NCBI GenBank assembly: GCA_023101885.1
Contig: JALPQD010000407.1
Coordinates: 1,267,846 to 1,331,845 of the forward strand
DNA from: Typhlomys cinereus
Lineage: Eukaryota; Chordata; Mammalia; Rodentia; Platacanthomyidae
Reading direction: 5' to 3'
DNA length: 64,000 bases
The translations under genes were made by a program, and so were the position numbers. Below are positions 21,986-34,850 of this stretch, in pieces. The first letter of the stretch is position 1. Every line of letters starts with the position of its first letter. The notes under the pieces were generated by a model. That model saw only the letters and a list, made by a program, of their open reading frames with translations, was not told the origin of the DNA and did no database searches.

Positions 21986-24900
21986 CTGAGATGACAGATT
22001 GAATTCACAGAGTGAATAATTTTTAAAAAATAGAAAAAGTTCCTGACACACCACACAATTATTACACTTTTATAACCCCCTTGAAAGTCACTAATGTGAA
22101 GATATTGTACACAAATTGAATACAGCAGCACATTTAGATAAAGATTCTCCTTTCTTTTACCTCATCAGGTATATAGACTGTTCTGCCCACTGAGTAAATG
22201 CTATATGTTTTCCCTTATTTTTAAACATCTCTCTAACTTAACAGAATACAACTTGCATTAGAAATGCAATGCTTGGTATAATTTCAGAATACCTGAGAGT
22301 CCTTATTCAATTTTGGAATACGACGCACATATGATAATGACAGAGAGTTCTTTAAGAAATTCTCCTCTAAGTTCTCCTAAAATATCTCAAGAGAGCTCCT
22401 CTGATATTTACATTTCTCAATTCTATGTTTGGCACACCTGAACACAGACATTAAGTTGTTAGCTAAGCACACATTATACTAATTTTCCTAAACTTTGTTT
22501 TTGATACATGGAGAATATTCTAAAAAGAAAATTAAGGAATTAATGTTTTGTTAGGTACTTTCAGTCCTTCATGACTTGTGCTGTTTAAATTCATAAGCAA
22601 AGCCAGTATAGTCCTTTGTAAAGTAATGGCTAATTGATGTTAAACTTTCTTGCCAACTGTTGATAGAAGATTCATCTGCAAGCTTTAAAGTTATCCATAG
22701 CATGCTTTGGGATTTAATCATCATTCATCTGGCAAACATGGGGTTGATGTAGGGCTTAACTGAGGGATTCAATACTCTAGAAGTCGGGAAGGTTTTTTTG
22801 GTAAGTTGTATGAATACTGAGTGTATGATGTATAAAAGCATTTATGGCCAGAGTTAATCTTATCCCAAGATTTGTGTATCAGAATTATAGGGTACAATAT
22901 CTCCAAGTTTGACTATAGACATGGTTGATCTGGCAAAACAAATATTCCATGTTTGTTTATCAAGGGATTGGTTAGGCTCAAGAGTCCTAAACTTTTTGTT
23001 TTAGGAAAGGCTAAGGAAACAGGGAAAAGAAAGGGCAGTAGATTAAGTGCATGTGATCAAAGTGCATTGTATTAATGTGTGGCACTGTCACAATGAAACT
23101 CATTACTTTATATAATTAATAAACATTTCCAGAAAAAGAAGTTACATTAAGAGAAAAATGTGTTCCAATGCAGCTGCATCCACTGTTGAACACAAACCGG
23201 TCCCTGTATGTCTTTGAGGCACATGGAAATTGATGAGGAAAGTGTCTCGTGTAACTAGACAAACCATTCAATGAAAACTAAAGGAGCAGGCTGTGATAAA
23301 GTGTTAAGCCGGTGTCATTAAACGATACTTCCAAAATTAGGAAACAGAAATGCTAGCTCTCGCTGAGTAACAATAGGCAAAGATGACCAAAGCACATGAT
23401 ATACAGAAAAAGTTGAATCTGCTAGGTAACGCTTTTTTAAAATTACTATTATTACAAAGACCACTCTAAAATGCTACACCCAGTCTCCTTTCCATCCATC
23501 TGCGAGTAGACAGTGACATCACGTCTCCTCTAAACTATTCAGACTCCGGGGATGGAATTGGCTCATTCAATGGGGAATGCCATGTTTGGGGTTGGCACAG
23601 GACTTAAAGCTTCTGTCCACATTATTCCTAAAACCATAAAGCATATTCGACGGTGGCCAAATGATTAAAAGAAAATTTCCCTCCAGACCTCAAACACTCA
23701 GAAAAGTGGGAAGAACAAAAATAGAACTGCACCATAAGGTATAATCATAAAACGTCACAGGAGAAAAGTGAAGAAGTTTTTTTTTTTTTTTTTTTTTAAA
23801 GTGCTCCAGCCCTCCGAAGGCCAGCAGTTCGAGAAGTCATTAAAAGTCACTCCGTACAGGCTGAGTTTGAGGAAAAGTCAGCGGTTGCTTTGTTCTCACT
23901 CTGAGTGAAATCAAAACCTACCCAGACGTTGGACAAAAGCAGCAGCCGTCTGCCTTTTTCTGGTTCCGTCTATGCTACTAAAGGCACGTAAATGACTTAG
24001 GTTCACAGAAGTCCCTGGCTCTGTTCATATTAATCCATGTCTCAGGCTGGCAAAATGCCTAAACACAATCAGAGAAGCGTGGGGGCTGGGGAGTGCAAGC
24101 TTGCCTTTTTAAACAGGCAAGAAAATGTGTACCCAAAGATCACAGGGCCACAGAGACAGCCGGAAAAATTGGAGCCAGGGCTGTGGCTTCTACAACAGCC
24201 ATACACCTAAGACGCGGGGATGCAAGTGTCACAGTTGTTCAGTTCACTGGCGCTGGGCTGAGAAGTGGAGACAGAATTTCTTTACAACAATCCAAGATTC
24301 TCTGACGCGAAAGAAACTTGTGGCCAAGAGCAAATGCGGCAGAACCCAGCCACAAGTTGTTATCAAAAGAAAACAAACCACTCAAAGAATAAAGAATGAA
24401 TGCTTAGCTCCCAGAATTATTCAACCCAGAGGTGATTTACTAATGTAGTAGCCATTTCTTTGGGGGAGGAGGGCTGTTCCAATGCCTTGACATGGAATTT
24501 TCTAAAATATGACTTAAAATGCCTAAGCCACTGGAGACTCAGCCACAAGCAGTTTTCTAATCAAAACTTTTAGGACATTTGAGAGTCCAGAAAGAAAATG
24601 TATGTTTTTTTGTTATTGTTGTCATTCTTAGATTTTGATAGTGATTTCATTCATAGTGGATAAAAAAGAGCAGTGTTAGGTGTAATTCACTTTATGATTT
24701 TTCTACTCGACTGGGTCTTTTAAAGGTGTTTTTCATTGTAATATTTTATAGATGAAGTGTATTGCTTAGGAATGAAATACTGGGTGTAAAGTAGAAGTCC
24801 CTGGGCGTTTTATTTAGATGTTGGTGGGTGTCTCTTGGGGCATCCTGACTTAGCCTTCCTTGTTCTGGGCTCTTTGACAGGATGAAGAAACCAAGACCAA

Positions 24901-25280
24901 CCAAACAGTTCTCACAAACACTGCACTGTGGGTGGCTCCGAAGACAACCCAAGAAATGTCTGTCACCGAAGAAAGTTGCTTCTGGGAGAGAACTGGAATT
25001 AAAAAGAGAGAACCAGAGTTAAGAAGAGAGGGGGGAAACATAAAATAGCATATTAGAGCACTAAAGCAAAAACTAAATTCTGAAAAACACCAGTGACTGC
25101 AGTCATTGGCTTATGTTTCTGTTTTATGTCTAGGAACTTCGTTAATGAAAGAATGTGGAAGCCATTCGCAAATTACATTAAAAAAATCTCCTAGAATCTT
25201 CTAGTATTTGGGGGAAATTGATTAGTAAGCTACAAAAAAAAGGAACAATTCTAGAAACAAATATAATTTTAATCCTTTAT
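21986..25280. other. Mostly unique non-coding DNA
   Basis: No mobile element recognised. A T-run lies at 23777-23797. The part from about 23450 to 24430 is less AT-rich and retains scattered CpGs (for example cataaagcatattcgacgg at 23637), so it might hold a conserved element. Nothing more specific can be supported. Confidence 0.3.
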
Positions 25281-25296
25281 TCATTTTAATATTTTC

Positions 25297-25394
25297 TTTT
25301 TTTTTTTTTTTTTTAACGTGGGACCTGGGATCCGAACTCAGAACCTTCTGCTTGTGAGACAGAGTCACAACCCCTGAGCCATCTCTCCAGCCCA
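25297..25394 (-). mobile_element. 5'-head-only B2-like SINE with 16-bp target-site duplication
   Basis: Antisense copy: a T-rich tail at 25297-25314, then gggacctgggatccgaactc and ctgagccatctctccagccc at the right end, which is the Pol III promoter head. Flanked by identical tcattttaatattttc at 25281-25296 and 25395-25410. The GC-rich body is absent, so this is a short form whose A-tail joins directly to the tRNA-like head. Confidence 0.9.
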
Positions 25395-25410
25395 TCATTT
25401 TAATATTTTC

Positions 25411-26760
25411 ATATTTTGGTACAAAGCAACTTTATACTCAACATAGTATTTCATTTGCTATTTTATTGACCAGCATAGTTGACATCCACGTGCTATGTTA
25501 AAATTAATTTCTTTCTAAAAGGATATTTTGATGCCTGACTGATAATATTCTCAATGAAAAAAGATTAAAGGATGATAAAAAACACACATATACATGACAA
25601 CTTATGCATCCCTAATATGTAAATTTTGTGAACATACTAGCTTATGATACGATCATAAGCTAACATGTAGCTAGACTTCTATTCTGACATTTTCTCTCCA
25701 CTCTTTTTTTCTGATTTTTCCAGACAAACTGCAGACCCTAAGGTCTTTTTGAATTCACTAGAGTGCCTAGTTTAGCCATCACTGGTTCATGTAGCTTATC
25801 TTCTCCTGATATTTCTATGTGATTTCACAGTTGTGGCCTGGTTCAGGGAATTAAATCTTGTGGTTGGGTTTCTTGAAGCTTGCATGGCCCTCTGTGATTA
25901 GCCAAGTAACCTTTCTCTGCCTCGGCTCTTTCCTTATAATTGTGCCTGCTTCACACCAATGGAGAGATATTTAATAAAACAGTTGGCATGGAGCTGAGCC
26001 TTCTTTGGAACCAGGCAGGTGTGTTGGCGTGGAAGCACAGCCTTCTTATGAGCTGGGGAGTGGTCTAGCCATTCAATGAATAGGTACCAACCTCTGGACA
26101 AGGATATCAATTCAGCATCCATTATGAAAGTGGCATTTAATTCTCAAGAGATTAATAAAGCGGGTCTTTACCAGATTAGGGTTCCTTAGCTTTAAATAAC
26201 AGAATCCAGCTCTGGTCTAAAGCTGATAACAGGAAGTTTATGAGAAATTAACAGAATGCCACCAATTAAACCGGTTTAAACTGAATTTTCCAAAAATGTG
26301 TCCAGAGTTTACCTACCCTACTCTCCTTTCTGTGTGCTGTTATTCAGAAGAGAGGGTTGGGCTCATGGTCTTTCTCCTTAAATCTGAAGTGGTTTCAGGA
26401 AGCTGTTAAACAGATAAAAGATGCACCCGATGACATGTCTTTCTTAAACAATTTTCCAGAGTCACAATATCTTTGAAAATTAATTGCAAGTAAAAAGTAT
26501 ATTTTGCTGGCTAATGATGTAAGTTACTAAAATGGTCTTTCAGAAAAAGTAAGTCACTGAGGGTATTAAAAGCTATTAGGTTACCTCTCTCCCTGTTTCT
26601 TTTCTTTGTTCCTCTTTTTTTTTGTTCTTCTCTCTCCCCCTTCTTCCTCTTTTTAAATGACCTTTAATAATTTAATATGTAGTGCCCAATTTATGAAATC
26701 GTCTGTAGACTATACTAATGCTCAGAACTTTCTTAAGCCTTCTTGTGAGTAAGATTTTGA
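25411..26760. other. AT-rich non-coding stretch, nothing recognised
   Basis: No gene or interspersed repeat identified. The only notable feature is a T/C-rich patch at 26598-26652. Confidence 0.3.
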
Positions 26761-26765
26761 AGATA

Positions 26766-26770
<5 letters not shown>

Positions 26771-26807
<37 letters not shown>
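26771..26807. repeat. (TA)n microsatellite
   Basis: About 18 uninterrupted TA units inside a wider ATAT-rich patch, 26764-26811. A 60-codon minus-strand Ile/Tyr frame through it is an artefact. Confidence 0.9.
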
Positions 26808-26812
<5 letters not shown>

Positions 26813-27139
26813 AAGTTCTAAAATAATTTCAGGGCTATTATTTCTTAAAATCAAAATTTTTGACTTGTATTTAATCTACATTAAATGTTGTGGTTTAGTA
26901 TACATATGAGCAAATACCCCAATTATTTTTACTTAACTAATCTACTCAATTTCATGAAAGTAGTGAAGTTCCCAAGTTGCTAAACTGGATCAGAAGTTTA
27001 TCTTGATTACTTGAATGGCCACCGATCTGCAATCCCATAGGTAATAAATACCAAGGATAACTTTTCCTTATAGCCAATGTTCATTCCAGCTTCAACTTGC
27101 TGCAGTTATGTAACAAGAAACATTGTTCCATTTAAATTT

Positions 27140-27512
27140 TCTTTTGCATGCATTGTGCGTGCACATGCACACATTCACACATTCCCATACATGTGGTACA
27201 TGCGCATGTTCACAGATATGTGGACATGTAAATGTGCCCATAAGGATATGTGGGTGTTGAGGCCAAAGGTTGGCATTGGGTGTCTTCTTTGATCATTTTC
27301 CATTTCATTTTTGGAGTCAGGGCCTCATACTGAACTATTTGATGAGCTTAGTTTACATTGGGGACCTCTTCTCTCTACCTCCCAAGGGAGCACCAGAATT
27401 ACAGATGGGCTGGTGTATCTGTTTAGCTATCCATGTGGATTCTGGTGATTTGAACTCTGGTCTTCATGCGTATGTCAATAGCACTTTATCCACTGAGCCA
27501 TCTCCCTAGCCC
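27140..27512 (-). mobile_element. B3-like SINE (antisense)
   Basis: Alternating TG/CA 5' part (gtgcgtgcacatgcacacattc), 'gttgaggccaaaggttggcattgggtgtcttc', 'agggcctcatactgaactatttgatgag', 'accagaattacagatgggctgg' and, at the right end, ccactgagccatctccctagccc, the reverse complement of the SINE head. This is the complete element layout with moderate divergence. Confidence 0.8.
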
Positions 27513-27837
27513 ATCAATTTTTTTCATTTTTAGCAAATGTAAGCTGTGGAAAAAAATGATTCTTTCTCATTGAGATTATCTGTAATATTAACTAAAAGAA
27601 ATAAAGATACTTCTGAAAAACAGCCAGACTTCTTTACTATAAAAAGGGCATGTGTGCAAGCTTTGCAATAATCTTAGGAATTTGAATTAGATTATGTGTA
27701 TTTAGACACCATATCTACTGAAACAACATGCCCTTGCTAAGAAAGTTCAATATCCACTCCTTAACTGTAATAGATATGAGAATACAAGAATTATGAATTC
27801 ATGCCAACCTTAATATTTTGTTGGTTAGATAACAATG

Positions 27838-27975
27838 TGCATGTATGTGTGTGTGTGTGTGCATGTGATGTATACATGTGGAAGGTATGTGTGTATAATG
27901 TATACATGGTATATGTGTGTGGTATGTACATATGGAATGTATGTGGTGTGTATATAAGTTATGGTTGTGTGCACA
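27838..27975. repeat. Imperfect (TG)n-rich block
   Basis: Degenerate TG/TA alternation (tatgtgtgtgtgtgtgtgcatgtg and similar) over about 140 bp. Frames on both strands through it are Val/Cys or His/Thr rich and are not genes. Confidence 0.85.
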
Positions 27976-28429
27976 TGCATGTGAAGACTCCAACAGTCTG
28001 TTTGTCATCTTTCCTTTTTTCTGTCTTCACTGCTTCTTCTAAGTTTGATCTCAAATCTAGAAAATGATTGGAATAGAGAGACACAGTGTCAAAGGGCAAG
28101 ACCAGTGTTATTGCAGGGTCTCAGACTGAAAATTCTTTATTGTAGGCCAGCCAGGACATATTAGAGTATTTAGTATCTTCCTTTGCCTGTTCCCTCTAAA
28201 GACGAGGTTTTTGTTTTATTAAATTAAGTAATGTATGCGTGACATCAAATGTTTCCTTTCAATAATGTTTAAGTGTGAAGCTCAGCAGCATCCGGTATAG
28301 TCACACTGCACAAACTTTGTCATCATATGACTCTAGACTATTTCATCTTCCCACACTTAAATTCTGTACTTCCCAAACCTCCTCTTCCCACCTCTGGTAG
28401 ATAACGACCACTCTACTTTGTTTCTGTGA

Positions 28430-28745
28430 GGTACCTCATATAATCATGAAACATTACACTTAACATGCCTTTAAGCTTCATTCATGTTTCAGCAAATATT
28501 AAGATCAACTTCTTTTTCTTGGCTGATAATATTCCACTGTGTGTGTATGTGTGTGTGTGTGTGTGTGTGCGTGTGTGTGTGTGTGTGTGTGAAATTTAGA
28601 ATATATATTTATCTATCAATAGACATTTGGGGTGTTTCCCGTGTTTAGCTTTTATGATTGTTACTGATGGGACCATGGTGTGCAATTATCTTTTGGAGAT
28701 CTCGCTTCTTCTTCTTTCAGGTGTATATAGACAGATAAATGTTTA
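28430..28745 (-). mobile_element. Old L1 fragment (antisense), interrupted by (GT)n
   Basis: Plus strand shows the familiar antisense 3' part of L1 ORF2: cattcatgtttcagcaaatattaag, ggctgataatattccactgtg, then caatagacatttggggtgtttcc and ttatgattgttactgatggg. A (GT)n microsatellite at 28538-28591 has expanded inside it. Frames are broken. Confidence 0.7.
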
Positions 28746-29764
28746 CTCTTTATTATTCTTATTATTCTTTGAAGTCTTCATATTCAAATCCAAATAATCT
28801 GAATGTTTTCATACCCATGCTCACATCCCTCTATCCTAGTCCACTGGCTTTCCTTTTCATTCAATCTCCCTCTCACTCACATGTCCCTCTGCACGGGTGA
28901 CCCACGGGGCCCCATTCGGAAGGCCTGCATTAATAAGTGCTCAGGTACTCGCTGGGGGGATGAATGGCTCACAAGTAGGTCAAACATCAAGTAAAGAAAC
29001 TCCTCCTCTCCTAACCGGCACCAGGCCCAAACCATCTCTCAGAGTAGGGAGCCCTGATATGGACAGAGGCTACTGTTCAGCCCTACCTTTCCCTATTTTC
29101 AGGCTCTTACATTCTTATCACCCCTAAGCCATGGGATGGGGGAACAGGGCTAGATGTCCTGTTCGTTGTCCACTCTGGCCAGTTGTGGTTCTCCATATTA
29201 CTCACCCTCCTTTGCAAGAGAATACTTCTTGGTTGAATGCTGAGTAGTTCTCTAATCTAAGTTCTCTGATAATGATAAATGATTAAGTAGTAGCTTCCCA
29301 TCAAGTATTTATAGTTAACGCTAAGAAGCTTGTTTCTACCTAGGGTCCCTGATCCCTCCTTTCACAGGCTCATAGTACCAGGCATGTGTTGCCTGTGGTG
29401 AAACAGGACTTCATGCAAGTCAGAAAACAATTGGTTACCCCCATACCTTACATACCACATTTACACTGCTGGACATCTCTTGACAGAGTATGTTTACTCT
29501 TTTAAAAGGTATGTTATCTTCTCAGTCAAAGATGTGTTCAGATCCAACTAAATGTCCCCTCCACGAAGAACTAGTTGCCCAAAGTAACGAACTACTTTGA
29601 AAAAAACAAGTTTACACAAGCATTGAATCAAGAATATATATTCTTATCAGCTTAGACAGAATGTCATGGGCCGTGTTGCTGAATCATCTCTTCCTCCTCG
29701 CTGTTTTTCTCTTCAGTTTTATTCAGTCTCTTTCAGCCTCTGGCTACTTTTCCTGCTGGTACTG
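28746..29764. other. Non-coding stretch, nothing recognised
   Basis: No repeat family or coding frame identified with confidence. Confidence 0.3.
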
Positions 29765-30090
29765 TTAGGGATTGGCTAGACCCCACCTCCTGTTTCCCTG
29801 GCAACACTGGAATGTCAGTCTCCGCCCTTATGCTAACTCAGCTGGGTCAATTGCTTGGGCAGGATTCCTACCTCCCAGGGAATTTGATCTACCTGGAGGC
29901 CTGCCAAAGAGTTGGAAGGGGTCTGCCTTCTCTCCACATCCAGAAGCTGTCCCCAGCCTCTTTCTCTCCTTTCTCTCAGCAAGACGCAAGCAAAAGCAAG
30001 GCGGAGCTTCTGAAGCATAACATCTGAGCTACTTGTTCTCTGCGCTTCTCAAAGAATGAAACTTTCTTCCTCTGCACTTTTGCCTAAACT
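29765..30090 (+). mobile_element. Possible solo LTR (ERV-like), uncertain
   Basis: Begins tgttagggattggctagacc with a promoter-like texture: ccacctcctgtttccctgg, a pyrimidine-rich tctttctctcctttctctc and a cluster of C/G-containing words unlike the surrounding AT-rich DNA. This resembles a retroviral LTR. No clear terminal ca end, AATAAA or target-site duplication was found. Confidence 0.22.
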
Positions 30091-30819
30091 TCTAAAACTT
30101 AAATGCGCTTCTCCTGATATTTAGGACCTTTGTTGTTGTTCTAAACATCAACTTTTTACCACAAGGTTGATTGCCAGTCCCTAAGTTGCCTCTGCTGGAA
30201 TTCCCAACTGCTTGGATCCCAGAATCTCTGATCCTATTGTTTTCTGTGTCTGAAATAATCACAAATATCTTCACCTCTTTATCACTTCATTTCGTGAAGA
30301 AAGTGAACTCCAATACCCCAATACAAACGCATTCCTGTCCCTGAGTCCTGTGCATTCTACCTTCCAGTGAGGAAGGAGTATCCTAAAATGGTAATCAATG
30401 AGCCTCAACTTCAATTGGCACAGTCTTCAATATCTGAAACTACTTTATCTAGCCATCTAGATGCAATTGCATTCTTTCTCTAATCATTCTGTTTGTCAGT
30501 GTCATGGCAATTTCCAATCCAACCTAATTTTATCTATTCAGTGGGTCATCTGTTGCACCTTCTGGATGTCCCTGCATAGCAAGGACCGGGTTGGCCTTTG
30601 CCTTGGACTCCCAGAAGATACCCTGTAAACTCTCAGAATCTCCCTAGCAGCAGAGGTAGTTTGGTTATTTGTGGTGGGCATTTCAGACCACACTTCATAG
30701 TTCCTGCTCAAAAAATGTCTCTAGAGGGCTTGCTAGAGAGATTCATGTTAATGAGATCATCTGGATGGAGGCCAGAAAAGCAAACCATGTTATTACACTT
30801 TAACCTTTTGTACCACATG
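30091..30819. other. Non-coding stretch, nothing recognised
   Basis: AT-rich DNA with no identifiable element or coding frame. Confidence 0.3.
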
Positions 30820-31150
30820 ACAGAAGCCTGACCTCTGGGAAGGTGACTGGGGTCAGAAATTAAGTCACTGGAAATTTAGTCACAGGGGCAGTGGTTCAAC
30901 CAATCACATTGACATAATGAAACCCATCTGCCCACGTAAACTCCAAATATGCAAACTCAAGTGAGGTTTGATGTCTTGTCCTCAGTTGATTGCATGGGAA
31001 GGCAGCATGCATTGTGAGGACAAGAGAACTTCAGGCTTATGTGCTTCTCCCCTTGGCTGAATCCGATATGTGTTCCTTTGCTATACAGTAACATGTCAGT
31101 CACTAATGCTTGTGTACTTTCGTGTAACTGTAACCGAACTACTAGAAGTA
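30820..31150 (+). mobile_element. Possible ancient LTR remnant
   Basis: The order 'ggtgactggggtcagaaattaagtcac', 'ggttcaaccaatcacattgacataatgaaacc' and a final tgctatacagtaac / ctagaagtaagtaa loosely follows an old mammalian LTR pattern (caatcat...taatgaagcc...ttataataaac..agtaag). Resemblance is weak and no ends are defined. Confidence 0.25.
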
Positions 31151-32479
31151 AGTAATGTAAAAGAGGAGGGATACAATGTGGCTCACCGTTTCAGAGAGTT
31201 TGTTCCATGGTCAGTTGGCTCCATGCAGTCGGGTAGGTCATGATAGCAGGAAGAGCATGTGACAAAAGGTACCTTGTCATTTCACAATGGAGAAGAAAGG
31301 AAGAAGGAATGGTGTCAGGGACCAGGTGTGCAGTCTCCAAAGGCTACATGTTGTTTTCAAACATTTCCTGAATAATGCCATCACCTGCACACTAAGCTTT
31401 CAACACAGGAGTCCACAGACAGCATTTTATATTTAAACTGTGTCTGTTATTTACAGTGGGCCCTGAAATCCTATCAGTTTCTGTAATGAATTATCAAGCT
31501 TATGGAGGTTGTGGAAGTTCAGCATTTGTGGCTATTTGATTAGAAATGGGTGACCCCAGAATAAGAGGCTAATGTCCGAAGTGGGGGGGCATTCAGTGAT
31601 GATGGAGCTCTTTATCTATGAAGTTTGACCCAAGGCTAGTGAGTATCAGACACTGCTGCCATCACTGGAAAGCAGTCTGTGACGCCAGGATGAACAAAGA
31701 GAGTCAAATCCTGAGACTCATAAAGCTTCAAGTAGAGAAAGGAAGAGAGGAATTTAAGTATTAACATAACCACAAACCAAAGGAACTCTTTGAGGAACAA
31801 ATGAATTAAGCCCACAAAAATTGTTTCTAAGTCTGTTTGCTCTGAACACCAAAATGATTGTATATGAGTGGTAGACACAGACACACTGATAAACATTAGC
31901 TCTTGCTTTCCTTCCGTCTAATCTTACTCCACTCCATCAGTTGGTCTTCATCTCTCTTGCTGTTTGTCTCTTCCCCGGATGTAAGAGATTAGTAACGTTT
32001 TTTCACCACATCTCAACACAACATCTCTTAAGCACAAGCACAGCAACTATGAGAAGACTATAATTAAGATGCCCTTACACAACTGCTTCTATCTTTACTC
32101 ACTGATAAGCAGAATTGACTTGCCTTTGATCCAGAGTAAAGCCTGCCTGTATGTCTATGAGTTTTTTAAGTTGGATTTCAGAGAAGGGAGTGGATCTGGT
32201 TTAGCAATCCCATTAAGGACAGAAGTCAGAAGCTATTAATGAAGGAGTCTTAGTATGTATAAAGGTCCAGATGTAGGGAAAAAAATTCACAGGAGATGCC
32301 AAAAATAATCTCTTTAGAAAGCATGTTTAGAAGTGAGAGGTTAGGCACAGGAACATCAATAGACTGGAGTGTTTGTCAAGGGTCAACATCAGAGTGGTAT
32401 GGATAATGTGTAAAGGATGTGGCTAAAACTGGGAAAGGTGTGGAACAAGTCACCCCAGCGGAGTGTGAGCCTCCTAGGT
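31151..32479. other. Non-coding stretch, nothing recognised
   Basis: No repeat, RNA gene or coding exon was recognised. Confidence 0.3.
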
Positions 32480-32790
32480 GATATGTGGCTCTGTGCATGT
32501 ATGAATGTGTGTGTAAATGCCATGGAGTTCATGTGGAGTCAGAGGTAAATCTTTAGTCTCTGGTATTGAACTTTATCATCCACCTTGTTGAGTCAAGTTC
32601 TCCTTCATTAATGACTTGTAAACTTCCTGGTGGTTTCCCACCTCTGCGTACCATTACAATCCCTGCCTGCACAGGGATTGAGACATGTACTACCAACCTG
32701 GCTCTACATGGGTCCTAAGGACCTGAACTAAGGTCTTCATGTTTACCTGGCAAGTGCTTTGCCTTCTGAACCATTTCCCCAGCCCCATGT
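32480..32790 (-). mobile_element. B3-like SINE (antisense)
   Basis: tgtgcatgtatgaatgtgtgtg start, gtggagtcagaggtaaat, tctctggtattgaac, tgcctgcacagggattgagac, ctgaactaaggtcttcatg and a right end of gccttctgaaccatttccccagcccc, the reverse-complement SINE head. Diverged but complete in layout. Confidence 0.75.
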
Positions 32791-33289
32791 TGATATTCTT
32801 ATTGTCCTCCAAACCTGCTGTGTCTTTCCTCTTTATTGCACATAAAGTTTCTGTGACCAAGATAGTCTTTTCCCTAAAGTTCTGCACGCTTCATGGAATT
32901 GTTCCTTGAAATCATTTCGTTTCTGAAGTGCATGTTGTCTGCATGTTCTAGTTTTTGTCTGTTGTTATATATAAGAATGACATCAAATCAATTTGTGAGA
33001 AGTGAATTTGCTCTTCAACTTCTCCCTAATGATTGAGAAAGGACAAGTAACTATTTGATATAAGTCTATGTTTATCACCCATCTAACAACAAATCCCTCC
33101 CTAAGGAAATGAAAATCCCTTAGAATCTGGCTAGAATATCACCAAATATTTTTGTTTTCATTGTGTCTACTTGTACTAGGCAAAATATAAGGTAATAGAA
33201 ATATGTTACCCACTATAGTAATACAAAATATATAATCAATACATTTAAATTTAAAAGAGAATAAATCTTGAAAATGGGGTCGTAAAGAG
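32791..33289. other. AT-rich non-coding stretch, nothing recognised
   Basis: No element or frame identified. Confidence 0.3.
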
Positions 33290-33545
33290 TGGGGCAATGG
33301 TTCCACTGATAAAGTGCCTGCTGTGTTTGAACCTCAGCATCCACATCAAAATCTCAGCATGATGGCAGTGCACTACCCTGGTAATCCTGGCACTTGGGAG
33401 GCAGAAATAGAAGGATTCCTAAGACTTGCCTGCCAGCAGTCTAATCACCAAGTAACAGACCGGTGAGAGACATCATCTCAAAATATAATAAGCTGGATAG
33501 CTCCTGAGGAACAGCTCAGAGGTTGACCTCTGACCTTCACAGGCA
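33290..33545 (+). mobile_element. B4-like composite SINE
   Basis: Head tggggcaatggttccactgataaagtgcc, B1-like centre tggtaatcctggcacttgggaggcag, then gagagacatcatctcaaaat and gaggttgacctctgacc. This is the standard B4 order. Confidence 0.78.
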
Positions 33546-33712
33546 GTATAAGTACTTATGGACAATAACCTGTTACTTGCAGCATAGTTTTAATTGTCAC
33601 TAATTCTAAGTGGAGCAATCCAGGGCATTTTGTTGTTGTTTTGTTCTGTTTTGCCCTGTTTTCTCTCTCTGTGCCCCTCTGCATAGGAACTGTCCATTCT
33701 TATTCTTTTTTT

Positions 33713-34015
33713 AATATAATCTTTTTAATTATGATTATTTATTCAATTGTGCGTGTGTGTATGTATGTGCGCGCGCGCGTGTGTGTGTCTATGTGTGTGT
33801 AGGACCATGGACGAATTCGGGAACCACCATGGACGCCTCCGCCTCCACCTCCTCCTTGTTTACTCTGCCCCGGGATTCACAGGCTCCACCCTACCAGGAC
33901 CAGAAACGCAGGCCGCCCCGCTTCTGACCGGCGTCTATACACGGGATCTGGGATCCAACTCAGGACCTTCTGCCTGCAAGGCAGAGGCTTAACCCCTGAG
34001 CCACCTCTCCAGCCC
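33713..34015 (-). mobile_element. Young B2-like SINE (antisense) with target-site duplication
   Basis: Antisense full-length copy of the same family as 17636-17906: tail at 33713-33745, (GT)n with gcgcgcgcgc at 33768-33779, GC-rich body, and ctgagccacctctccagccc at the right end. Flanked by identical cttattcttttttt at 33699-33712 and 34016-34029. Confidence 0.93.
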
Positions 34016-34029
34016 CCTTATTCTTTTTT

Positions 34030-34850
34030 TTAAAGAAATGTTCTTTGACATATTAATAACATAGGAAGTTCCTATCTGTCCCATCCCACAATCTTAGGTT
34101 TTTTTCTTGTAGTCTCTCAGTCCCTCATGTATCCCATTCCCTCATCCCCCTGAGGTACTTTTTTCCCCCTCCCTCATCCTAACTGTCATGGTATCCTATA
34201 TCTCCCCCTCCAAAGGTTTCACCCTAACCTCCCCTTTTCACCCTACCACTCATTGATCCCTTTCAATTTTCCGAGTCTTAGAGTAATTTCAAGCCAAAGA
34301 GATCAGTCAGGAGATCAATGCTAGCATCTGCATATAAGAGAGTACACACAGCGTTTGTCTTTTTGTGTATTAGATACCTCGATCAATAGTATATTGTCTG
34401 GTTCCATCAATTTACCAGCAAATTCCATAATCTTATCCTTCCTGATGGCTGAGTAGTATTACATTAAGTACATGTACCACACTTGCATTATCCATTCCTC
34501 TGTTGATGGGTATGTTGATTGATTCCATTTTCTTGCTATTGTTAATAGAGTTGCAACAAACATAGATGAACAAGTGTCTTTGTAATAAGATATAGAGTCT
34601 TTTGGGAATACTCTCAATGACATAACTGGGTCATCCGATAGCTCCATTTTTAACTTTCTAAGACACCTCCATACTGATCTCCAAAGTGGTTTTACCTTCC
34701 TGCCAGCAATGAATAAGTGTTTAATTTTCTCCACATCCTCCCCAGCAGTATCGTTTGTTTGTGTTTCTGATCTTAGCCATTCTGATTGTAGTAAGATGAT
34801 ATCACAGGATAGTTTTAATTTATATTTCTTTGTATTCATCAGATTTTTTT
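34030..34850 (-). mobile_element. Degenerate L1 3' fragment (antisense)
   Basis: The minus strand reads through the C-terminal end of L1 ORF2: a Trp-Arg-Ser-Val-Trp stretch, an Asp-Thr-Cys-Ser-Ser-Met-Phe-Val stretch and a Trp-Asn-Gln ... Glu-Glu-Trp-Ile stretch are visible between about 34450 and 34720, with the 3' region continuing to about 34030. ORF2 encodes endonuclease and reverse transcriptase. Only the C-terminal end is present, with disrupted frames. A dead fossil. Confidence 0.85.
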
